DNA from: Nitrososphaerota archaeon
Lineage (GTDB): Archaea > Thermoproteota > Nitrososphaeria > Nitrososphaerales > Nitrosopumilaceae
Direction of reading: 5' to 3'
Length of the DNA stretch: 64,000 nucleotides
Assembly: GCA_028866895.1 (NCBI GenBank)
Contig: JAGWHF010000007.1
Coordinates: 47,166-111,165, forward strand
How positions within the stretch are numbered: the first letter of the stretch is position 1; each line of letters opens with the position of its first letter. Positions 43,959 through 51,586 of this stretch are shown here, piece after piece. Below the pieces are notes generated by a model. That model saw nothing but the letters and a program-made list of their open reading frames with translations, did no database searches and was not told the DNA's origin. Both the position numbers and the translations under genes were made by a program.

Positions 43959-44006
43959 TGCTTGACCGTAGATCTATTTTTATCGTCTAAGATCAATACC
44001 TGATAT

Positions 44007-45410
44007 GTGAAATTCTGTCCCGAGTGCGGAGTCGATTTGAAGGGAAGTACGAAATTCTGTCCCGAGTGCGGTATCAATCTAAATAATTTATCTAAAGAAA
44101 CTTCAAATCAGAATAAAGTTGAGGCCGAGTCTGCAAACAGTGTTTTTGAAACTGAGGAGCCAGTAATTCAAAAAACAACACGTGATCTTGGAACCAGATT
44201 GGAAGAGTCTGTAGAGAGAATTTTCAAAGATAGAGGTTATCAAACTACGAGAGGCCAGAAGATCAGGGGACAATCAGGACAGTACAACGAGATTGATGTC
44301 GTAGCCAAGCGCGGGAGCATACTTCTTGCAATAGAGTGTAAAAATTATACCGAAGATAGAAAGGTCGGAATCAAAGAGATTCGAGATTTTATTTCAAAAT
44401 TAGACGACTTGAACATTAACAAAGGATTGTTTGTGACGTCTTCGGACTTTTCATCAGACGCGGCTGGATTTGCTAATAACAATCCAAGTTCAAAACAGGT
44501 AGACCTGTGGAACGGCTCTGAATTTATGGAGCAGTACAAGAAGGTAATGCTTGGTCGCACAGATAGCAAATTATCAATAGTAGAAAATAGCCTACAACCA
44601 AGAGGAACATTTGATGATTATTCTATTTTGACGTTAAAGAACAAGGACAGAATAATCACAAGAAGGCGAGATTTGATATTTCACCCGTATTTCATAGTGG
44701 AATTTAATCTGCGTGAGCAATTTAAGACTCCAGACAGGCAGATACACACTCTACAAAATTCTGGCAGCTATTTTGTTGATGGGTTATCTGGGGAAATACT
44801 TTATCGCAACGATGACAACGGTAATGCCTCATACGACCTTGACAGCATGGAAAAACAGATTGTAAAAGATCTGATAGATTTGAGTCCTACTACAATTGAA
44901 GTACGTCATGAACCAAATTCTAGTGTTTCAAAATTAGATCCAAGTTTGAATAAGAAGGATATTGAGTTTAGAGTCAAGACTACCATAGTTAATGAAAATA
45001 CTAAGATAATACCATATGAGGTAAAGGTATCACGAGAAAGGACAGACGTCAAGAAATTCCGTCATTCTCCAAACATAAATGCAATAACAACACGCTCAAG
45101 AATGATATATGTTCCAAAAATGGAAATAGAATTTGAATCAAAAGCAAACGACTATTCTAGAATTATTCTTCCTGCTTCGGATGTAATAATGAAGGATGAT
45201 ATAGCAGATTGTCGTCATAAATTAGGCCTAGAAAAAAGACATACTTTTGCAGTCTGTGAAGTCTGTGGCATGGCAAAGTGTGAAAAAGACATTCTTGTTG
45301 ATGACAAGGATGTGTGCTATTGTAAGGATCATGCTCCAACAGAACTAAAAGAAGCTGCCAAAGGGGAATCACTCGCTGACAAATTCAAGCGTTTTCGTTT
45401 TGGTAAGTAA
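44007..45410 (+). CDS. Zinc-ribbon + Mrr-like PD-(D/E)XK nuclease protein
   Basis: 467 aa from GTG. Two zinc ribbons at the start (FCPECGVDLKG, FCPECGINLN). Then a restriction-type domain (about residues 60-190): LGTRLEESVERIFKDRGYQ, YNEIDVVAKRGSILLAIECKNY (D...ExK active site), and GLFVTSSDFSSDAAGFA. A beta-rich middle of about 180 aa follows, and a final zinc site with CEVCGMAKCEKD...CYCKDH. Mrr-like enzymes cut foreign, often methylated, DNA. The final Cys cluster may be for substrate recognition. Confidence 0.75.
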   Translation: MKFCPECGVDLKGSTKFCPECGINLNNLSKETSNQNKVEAESANSVFETEEPVIQKTTRDLGTRLEESVERIFKDRGYQTTRGQKIRGQSGQYNEIDVVAKRGSILLAIECKNYTEDRKVGIKEIRDFISKLDDLNINKGLFVTSSDFSSDAAGFANNNPSSKQVDLWNGSEFMEQYKKVMLGRTDSKLSIVENSLQPRGTFDDYSILTLKNKDRIITRRRDLIFHPYFIVEFNLREQFKTPDRQIHTLQNSGSYFVDGLSGEILYRNDDNGNASYDLDSMEKQIVKDLIDLSPTTIEVRHEPNSSVSKLDPSLNKKDIEFRVKTTIVNENTKIIPYEVKVSRERTDVKKFRHSPNINAITTRSRMIYVPKMEIEFESKANDYSRIILPASDVIMKDDIADCRHKLGLEKRHTFAVCEVCGMAKCEKDILVDDKDVCYCKDHAPTELKEAAKGESLADKFKRFRFGK

Positions 45411-45495
45411 ATCAACAAACTTTCTGAAATTCTCGTTTTGCAAAACCCCCTCAAAAGTAAAAGTTAAATATTTTTGCTAAAAGGAAGATGTGAGA

Positions 45496-45624
45496 ATGGG
45501 CGAAGTTGGAGTAAGAAAACACACACATACTTGTAACAATTGTCGAACAACTCATGGACATAATGATACACATGCGCACACAAAACATTACTGTCCAACA
45601 TGTTCTAGAAAATGTAATTGTTAA
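45496..45624 (+). CDS. 42-aa Cys/His-rich mini-protein
   Basis: ATG 45496 to TAA 45622-45624. Contains HTHTCNNCRTTHGH, then HAHTKHYCPTC and KCNC: three Cys pairs with many His. It could hold one or two zinc ions. The host mini-protein at 5591 has the same plan. Missed by length cut-offs. Confidence 0.5.
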   Translation: MGEVGVRKHTHTCNNCRTTHGHNDTHAHTKHYCPTCSRKCNC

Positions 45625-45667
45625 CACTGAGAGATTCTGTTATTTTTATGGCTATTGTTATAAAATC

Positions 45668-46909
45668 TTAATCGTATTCTTCGAGATCTAATTTAGACAA
45701 AATCTTGTCGTAAACTTTGATATTTTTTCCATCTGCTATGTTCTTCTTCATGTACCAGAGCGTACTCTTGTTGATTCCAAGTCTTTTTCTTTGATCAGGA
45801 GTCATCTTCATTATCTTTCTTTTCAGTTCCAGTGTATCATCATCTGTTATTTTCAATTCAGGAATACTCAGATCCAGTTTGCTATTCTTCCCAGAGATGT
45901 AATTTGCAAATTCCTGCGCCTTGTAGAGCAATATCAGGTCATACGCGTAATTCTTTCCCCTGAATGGAGCCTTGTTGTTAAAGTTGTTCGTTATTTTCTC
46001 AACCAGTAACTTTGCAGTAGATTCACGAAGTCTAATGTGATAGTTCTCAGTCACGATAAAATCCGCCTTGGACAGCCTGTTCTCATCTAGGATCTGTATC
46101 ACAGAATAGTCAATAATCCACCTGAAAAGTTCCTGAAAGTCATACACTAGAGGCGTCTTGCTCTGCGCAACCTCGTGCAAAAAGCCGATTGCGGGGTCAA
46201 AACCCACGGCGTTTAGTGCCTTGCGTACAAGCGATTCTAGCACGGCGTACCCGTAATTTAGTAACGCATTGATTTCGTCTGACGCATTGGTGTTCCACGA
46301 GTTGGACTTGTTCATCCTTGATATGAATCTAAACTGTGGCGCAAGTTCTGCTACAATTTTTTTGAACTGCTCTAGATGAATCTGCGCTATTCTGCCTTCG
46401 AAAATCATCAATTTCTTCAATCTAGTCAGTATTGCGTTGTTTTCATCACGCAAACCCGAGTCATAGACTGCAATTTCTCTATCAAACTCGGATTTTATCT
46501 GGCTGATATCTAGCGCACTGTAAAAGCGTGCCAGTTCTTCAAGCAGATTGCATGTGCATGTTACCTTGCTGTTGACAAATTCCAGCGCAATTTTGAATCT
46601 AATGGTATCATCGAGGTATTTTTGGTACTGCGCTACACGCAACTTTCCAATTTTGGGCTCTTGCGGTAGTGTGATTCCAAGCAGATTCCCGTTCCAGTTC
46701 AGGAGCGCTAGCGCAATATCGTGTTTTAAGAGCCAGCGCATGGACTCAAACGTGATGCTTCCCGTGTGGCCGTCCACGATTACGGAGTCATGCTCTATGT
46801 GATGCGGGTAAAATTCTAGTTTCTCGTTTTTCAGCCTGTTTTGGATTACAAGCCGTCTCTTTTCCACGCTGATTGACGTGCCGAATCCTGATACTAACAG
46901 AGGGTTCAT
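45668..46909 (-). CDS. cas1: Cas1-family integrase (casposase)
   Basis: 413 aa. Integrates the casposon DNA into its target, the reaction CRISPR Cas1 performs with spacers. The N-terminal beta domain (LLVSGFGTSISVEKRRLVIQ; VDGHTGSITFESMRWLLKHD) is followed by EGRIAQIHLEQF and the catalytic core: E225 in LNYGYAVLESLV, H245 in GFLHEVAQ, D257 and E260 in YDFQELFRW. A C-terminal extension of about 45 aa (DQRKRLGINKSTLWYMKKNI) is a helix-turn-helix-like module also found at the end of PolB here. No cas2 or CRISPR array is present. Active site intact. Confidence 0.93.
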   Translation of the reverse strand: MNPLLVSGFGTSISVEKRRLVIQNRLKNEKLEFYPHHIEHDSVIVDGHTGSITFESMRWLLKHDIALALLNWNGNLLGITLPQEPKIGKLRVAQYQKYLDDTIRFKIALEFVNSKVTCTCNLLEELARFYSALDISQIKSEFDREIAVYDSGLRDENNAILTRLKKLMIFEGRIAQIHLEQFKKIVAELAPQFRFISRMNKSNSWNTNASDEINALLNYGYAVLESLVRKALNAVGFDPAIGFLHEVAQSKTPLVYDFQELFRWIIDYSVIQILDENRLSKADFIVTENYHIRLRESTAKLLVEKITNNFNNKAPFRGKNYAYDLILLYKAQEFANYISGKNSKLDLSIPELKITDDDTLELKRKIMKMTPDQRKRLGINKSTLWYMKKNIADGKNIKVYDKILSKLDLEEYD

Positions 46910-47592
46910 AGATCCATCCTTCCAGAGGTTTCACACGTAATGTATTTGCGTGTTATCAAAATAATCGTCTTTTAAATTTAGGACGATCGTGCATAAAGAT
47001 CTTTGGATGCATTGGATCATCTATCTTGGATCCAATAATCATGTATGGAATCAAACCAGTAATCCATAATGGATCCAATAATCAATCAGGCCAAATCATG
47101 TGTACGTATTGCCATTCCGTGTGTGAGCGTGTACGATAAAGCGTGTGAGCGTGTAGATACGCCGTGTTCCGCGAAGTGAATAATCTGTATTGTATGCCAT
47201 GTAATTCCATAGTGTGGGTATTTTAGATCCAAAATCTAAAGATATTCTTTGAACCAAGGAAGGTACAATAATCAAAAAATACGCATGTATCAAAATGGAT
47301 CTAAAAATTGATCTGACTGGATCCAAATAAAATATAAAATTGCCAAAGTCGGTTCGTAATTCCATACTGAGTAATTACGGGTACACGCAACGATATCGTA
47401 ATCTTGCAAACAACTCAATTGTGAAAGACAATGTGACGATATTGTTATATTTTTATACGAATTTCGTATAATGAGCCAGACTATTAGTATATATTCGTAC
47501 CGTTTGGATCTTAATCCGTATCATCAAAAGTCTCGGATTATTTGGAATCCAAAAGTAGCCTTTAATTTCAACCAAACGATCAATGTTGCAAA
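46910..47592. promoter_or_regulatory. Casposon control region with repeats, no gene
   Basis: About 680 bp between the divergent cas1 and HTH genes, very AT-rich. It holds two copies of GGATCCAATAATCA (47028-47041 and 47071-47084) within a cluster of TGGATC/GATCCA motifs, and two copies of GTGTGAGCGTGTA (47121-47133 and 47143-47155). It also has the 19-bp palindrome at 47453. An 89-codon minus-strand frame (47096-47365) spans the repeats and looks spurious. Likely the promoters of both sides and perhaps a replication origin. Confidence 0.6.
47453..47471. promoter_or_regulatory. 19-bp palindrome upstream of the HTH gene
   Basis: TTATACGA-ATT-TCGTATAA is a perfect 8-bp inverted repeat with a 3-bp centre, 120 bp before the HTH start. 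It is a good dimer-binding operator candidate for the HTH protein. Confidence 0.55.
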
Positions 47593-48129
47593 ATGCCCGG
47601 TAGAACAAAAAAGAAAAAACTTTCGAAAAGAAATGTAACAATCAGACGACAGAGAATTCTGAAAATTGATCTTGATAAAATGACATCAAAACAAATTGCA
47701 TACTATGAGGATTCTCTTGATGTCCTAAACAGGATGCGACATGGAGAATCTCTTGCACAAGCATCAAAACAAGTTGGCATATCCACTCGGACTGTCAAGG
47801 GATACGTTGGTTCCGCATTAATATTTCATAATCACAGATGGAGCGCAAAAAAGTCTGATAGATTGTTACGCAAAATTAGAATCTATGAAAATGGAAAACA
47901 AACATGGATTACAGTAAGGGGAATAAAACAGGCAAGAATAGTTGGCCAATACCATTCAGCAGTTGGAAGGCTTGCAGACAATGAATCCTCTTTATTGCCA
48001 TTTAAAAAAATAAAAATCAAGGATGCAAAGGGAAAAGTTCATCGTCTGGAAACAGATCCAGTCAAGGTATTTTCAATTTTAGAACAGCAAGAGGACATGG
48101 AATTCTATACCATTTATGGGAGAAATTAG
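47593..48129 (+). CDS. Helix-turn-helix protein (casposon core)
   Basis: 178 aa, very basic start (GRTKKKKLSKRNVTIRRQR). A helix-turn-helix is plain in GESLAQASKQVGISTRTVKG. The C-terminal half has strand-like segments (IRIYENGKQTWITVRGIKQA; KVHRLETDPVKVFSILEQ). HTH proteins accompany Cas1 and PolB in other casposons. It precedes the HNH and PolB genes with almost no gaps, so these three form an operon; it may bind the repeats upstream. Confidence 0.75.
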   Translation: MPGRTKKKKLSKRNVTIRRQRILKIDLDKMTSKQIAYYEDSLDVLNRMRHGESLAQASKQVGISTRTVKGYVGSALIFHNHRWSAKKSDRLLRKIRIYENGKQTWITVRGIKQARIVGQYHSAVGRLADNESSLLPFKKIKIKDAKGKVHRLETDPVKVFSILEQQEDMEFYTIYGRN

Positions 48130-48131
48130 AT

Positions 48132-48455
48132 TTGAATTGTGATTTTAATTCTGTCGATCAACTCATCAAAGAAAACAAGTGGTTAGGACAATATTTTGAA
48201 GGGGAAGCCTGTTGCGTTGTGTGCGGTCATGCTGATCCGTTTGATTTGGAATATCATCATGTTGGAGGGAGAGCCAATAGTTGTTTTACAGTTTCATTAT
48301 GTAGAAATTGCCATGGTAAGTTATCACGAAAACAGGATACTTGGCCTAAGAGATGGTCAAAGAAAAACAAGAATGAGGAACAAAGAACAGGCTGTCTTTT
48401 GATTGGATTGGGCGACTTGATAAGATTAATTGGAGAAAGAAAGTACTATGGCTGA
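48132..48455 (+). CDS. HNH endonuclease (casposon core)
   Basis: 107 aa from TTG 48132, 2 bp after the HTH stop. Zinc/catalytic residues: CCVVCGHADPF, LEYHHVGGRANS (HH), VSLCRNCHGKLS. Thaumarchaeal casposons are known to carry an HNH gene next to PolB. It may nick DNA or remove rivals. Its end overlaps the start of PolB by 8 bp. Confidence 0.8.
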   Translation: MNCDFNSVDQLIKENKWLGQYFEGEACCVVCGHADPFDLEYHHVGGRANSCFTVSLCRNCHGKLSRKQDTWPKRWSKKNKNEEQRTGCLLIGLGDLIRLIGERKYYG

Positions 48456-51126
48456 CGAGACAGCCGCCATTCGTGCCTATACGGTTCCAAAACAGGAACA
48501 AACAGGCACAAAATTGCCTGATCTTGTGCCTATACTCCTCAATTTTACTAGGATGATTGTCTTGGATACAGAGACCACGACCGACCTCTACCACAATCTC
48601 AAGTTTGGTTACTTTATGGTGATTTTTTACGGAAAATTAGAGTATGATGGAATATTCTACGATCCTAATATCGTCAAAGGCAAGGAGCTTTTGACATTAC
48701 TAAGATTCTGCAACAAAAACAAAATTTCTCTTTACACATTAGAACAATTCAGAAAGATTTTCCTGAAAGAAACATTTGATTTGCCATCATTATGCGTTGG
48801 ATTCAATCTTCCATTTGACCTTTCAAGAATCGCAATAAAATCATCTGACTCCAGATACAAGAGAAAGGGTGGGTTTTCATTACTGTTTTCCAAAAATCTT
48901 GATTATCCTAGATTGCATGTAACGCATGTTACAAGCACATTATCATTCATTGAATTTGGAAATACTAAAAACAAGGGAAATAAGTCTCGTGGAAACTTTC
49001 TTGATCTTCGTACCTTGTGTCATGCTCTTACCGATAAGAAATATTCTCTTGAGTCTGCGTGCAAAGAATTCAAAACAAAATACAAAAAACAGACTGGAAT
49101 AGAACACGGCAAGATTACGCCAAAGTACATACAGTATTGCATCAATGATGTAAAAGCAACATATTCTTTGTATCAAAAAACAAAGAAGGAATTTGATTCC
49201 TATGGATTGAATATTCCCGTTACCAAAGCCTACACCCCAGCATCGATAGGAAAAGAATTTCTAAAAATGATAGGAGTTGGTTCATTTCTAAGTAAGAATC
49301 AGAAATTTTCAAAAGAGATTCTTGGATATATCATGAGTAGCTATTTTGGTGGAAGAGTGGAAAACAAGATTCGCAAGACACCTACGCCAGTTGATGTTCT
49401 TGATTTTCTTTCAATGTATCCTACTGTTTGCACACTACAGAAACTATGGAGATTTGTCATTGCAGATCATGTAGAATGTCAAGAGGCAACACGAGAAATT
49501 TCTGATTTTATAGACAGATTCACGCTTGCAGACGTGCAAAATCCCGAGAATTGGGAACGGCTTCAGGGCATCGTCCTTGTCAGGCCTGAGGGTGACATCC
49601 TGCCTCTCAGGGCAAGATATGGCCAAAAACACGTCTGGAACATTGGAATTAGTCGTGTTACATCGAAGATTCCCCTATGGTACAGTATTGCAGATGTTAT
49701 TGCCTCAAAACTGTACACTGGAAAGACACCTAAAATCCTCAAAGCCTATAAGTTTGTTCCAAAAGGGGTACAAGAAAATCTACAAAAAATCAACGTTCAT
49801 GGAATAGAGATTGACCCTTACAAAGACGACCTGTTCAAAAAACTAATCGAGTACAGACAAACTTTGAAGGACGCCAATGATGCAAGGCAGCAAATCATCA
49901 AGATCATAACAAATGCAATAAGTTACGGAATTTTTGTTGAAATAAACACGTTAGAGGAATCAAAGAAGATTCCTGTAGATGTCTATGGGTTGGAGCATTT
50001 TGCACAAGACAAGACAAAAATTGAAAAGTCTGGGTTTATGTTCAATCCCATAATTGCGGTATCAATAACATCGGCATCAAGACTCTTGCTTGCAACTTGT
50101 GAGATCTTGCTTTCAAAAGACAACTTGACTCATGCATACTGTGATACTGATTCCATGATGGTTCCTCCAGAAAAAACAAGAAAGATTCAGGAGTTTTTCC
50201 AGCTATTAAATCCGTATAACTTTGATTCAAAAATTTTCAAGGTTGAAAGAAATAATGTCATGTTTTACGGGTTGTCTTCGAAACGATACTGTCTGTATAC
50301 AATAGAAAATGGCAAGATAACAATCAAAGACGATGATTATTCCTCGCATGGTTTAGGCCATCTGCTTGATCCTTTTTCAAATGATCCTGACGAGAAAAAT
50401 GACTGGAATAAGGAAATCTGGCAAGACATTTTGAATTTGCATTATGGAAAATCAAGTCTTGAAAAATTGTATTCAAAGTACGAAAACAAGTATGCATTAT
50501 CACAATTTGTTGCATCAAATCCAAGGATGCTTGGAAGACTGTCTAGATTTAACAAAAGTGAGAGTTACCAGAACCAGTTCAAGCCGTTTAATTTCTGCAT
50601 AGTAGGGTTTTCAACTGTAACCAATCCAAAAACAGGCCAATTGGTCAAGCCCTTGGCTCCCTTTGTCAAGCCTGCAAGACACGCTGTTTTTGGGGATTTT
50701 GTCGATTATAACGATGATTCTAGGGCAAAACTGTGTGGAAAGGAGTACTGGAAGCCCTTTTGGAGCGTGTTTTTGGAGTATCTGAACCATCCAGAGTTCA
50801 AGATGGATGGAAATATTGGCACCTTGGAAAGAAAGCATGTCAACGTAACTGGCATAGTGCACATTGGAAAGGAGAGCAACAATTTGGAAGAATCTGAATT
50901 TTTAGGCGTGGAATCTGGAAGTTATGAAATGTATGAGGATCTAGAAAACTTGGATGCAAAGTTTAGGAAAATTGCATCGAGGATTTTGAAATTGAGACCG
51001 AAAGATGTAAAGAAAGTTGGAATATCGAAGCAGACTTTATGGAATGCAAAAGAGAAAATCAGAACTAACAAATCATTTGAAATATCTCGAAGAACTAAAC
51101 TAAAATTAATTCAATCAAGTTTCTAG
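48448..51126 (+). CDS. polB: Family B DNA polymerase (casposon PolB, probably protein-primed type)
   Basis: About 892 aa from ATG 48448 (a TTG at 48430 would add 6). The 3'-5' exonuclease has VLDTETTTD (Exo I), CVGFNLPFDLSRI (Exo II) and YCINDVKATYSLY (Exo III). The polymerase has DFLSMYP (motif A), KIITNAISYGIF (motif B), YCDTDSMMV (motif C) and SSKRYCLY. About 165 residues separate motifs A and B, leaving room for the TPR1/TPR2 insertions of protein-primed enzymes. A C-terminal tail (DVKKVGISKQTLWNAKEKI) matches the tail of Cas1. It should copy the element before integration. All motifs intact. Confidence 0.93.
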   Translation: MADETAAIRAYTVPKQEQTGTKLPDLVPILLNFTRMIVLDTETTTDLYHNLKFGYFMVIFYGKLEYDGIFYDPNIVKGKELLTLLRFCNKNKISLYTLEQFRKIFLKETFDLPSLCVGFNLPFDLSRIAIKSSDSRYKRKGGFSLLFSKNLDYPRLHVTHVTSTLSFIEFGNTKNKGNKSRGNFLDLRTLCHALTDKKYSLESACKEFKTKYKKQTGIEHGKITPKYIQYCINDVKATYSLYQKTKKEFDSYGLNIPVTKAYTPASIGKEFLKMIGVGSFLSKNQKFSKEILGYIMSSYFGGRVENKIRKTPTPVDVLDFLSMYPTVCTLQKLWRFVIADHVECQEATREISDFIDRFTLADVQNPENWERLQGIVLVRPEGDILPLRARYGQKHVWNIGISRVTSKIPLWYSIADVIASKLYTGKTPKILKAYKFVPKGVQENLQKINVHGIEIDPYKDDLFKKLIEYRQTLKDANDARQQIIKIITNAISYGIFVEINTLEESKKIPVDVYGLEHFAQDKTKIEKSGFMFNPIIAVSITSASRLLLATCEILLSKDNLTHAYCDTDSMMVPPEKTRKIQEFFQLLNPYNFDSKIFKVERNNVMFYGLSSKRYCLYTIENGKITIKDDDYSSHGLGHLLDPFSNDPDEKNDWNKEIWQDILNLHYGKSSLEKLYSKYENKYALSQFVASNPRMLGRLSRFNKSESYQNQFKPFNFCIVGFSTVTNPKTGQLVKPLAPFVKPARHAVFGDFVDYNDDSRAKLCGKEYWKPFWSVFLEYLNHPEFKMDGNIGTLERKHVNVTGIVHIGKESNNLEESEFLGVESGSYEMYEDLENLDAKFRKIASRILKLRPKDVKKVGISKQTLWNAKEKIRTNKSFEISRRTKLKLIQSSF

Positions 51127-51130
51127 TTAT

Positions 51131-51156
51131 TTCAAAATTATTACGTTAATTTTGAA
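51131..51156. terminator. Hairpin between convergent PolB and wHTH genes
   Basis: TTCAAAATTA (51131-51140), loop TTACGT, TAATTTTGAA (51147-51156): a perfect 10-bp stem lying between two gene ends. It probably serves both transcripts. Confidence 0.55.
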
Positions 51157-51161
51157 TTGAG

Positions 51162-51482
51162 TCATGATGTTGTTGTAAAAGTTGCTTCAACCTCTTTCAG
51201 TTTGTTTATTATATGAGAACCTTTTTTGCTAATCTTGTAAGTTGTTCTTATAGGTCTGGTGGGAGTAACACTGCGTTCAAGCAGTCCTAGATCTGTTAGG
51301 CCGTTTAGGATTATGGTTATCGACGCTCTGCTTTCAACTATCTTCCTGTCAAAAGCATATTTTAGCACCTCGTTGTAGTGTATTCCTTCATTGTCTTTTA
51401 CATACTTGAGCACATCGTAGAAACCCTTCTTTGACATCATTCTTAAAAAGTCTGCAAAACTATAATCAGATTTAGAGACCAA
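51162..51482 (-). CDS. Winged-helix regulator (casposon)
   Basis: 106 aa. GFYDVLKYVKDNEGIHYNEVLKYA, then RASITIILNGLTDLGLLERS and the wing TRPIRTTYKISKKG form an ArsR/HxlR-like winged helix. It faces the surface-protein gene at 51587 across a 104-bp shared control region and may control it. Confidence 0.75.
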   Translation of the reverse strand: MVSKSDYSFADFLRMMSKKGFYDVLKYVKDNEGIHYNEVLKYAFDRKIVESRASITIILNGLTDLGLLERSVTPTRPIRTTYKISKKGSHIINKLKEVEATFTTTS

Positions 51483-51586
51483 CGAATTAGTGATGTTAGA
51501 CCAGACAAAAAGTAGTAAGCATAAAGATGATAGTCCAGCACTACATTCTATATCCTTAAATCAGCCTTAGAGCCAAGAAGACGCCA

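Noticed and set aside
45668..46909. Cas1 taken as part of a CRISPR-Cas system
   Set aside because: No repeat-spacer array, no cas2 and no effector genes were seen; the inverted repeats, target duplication and PolB fit a casposon.
47096..47365. 89-codon minus-strand frame in the casposon control region
   Set aside because: It crosses the direct repeats, lacks any domain or ribosome site and is best read as chance.
47453..47471. loxP-like recombination site
   Set aside because: Only the TTCGTATA part resembles a lox arm; the spacer is 3 bp and no Cre-like recombinase is present.
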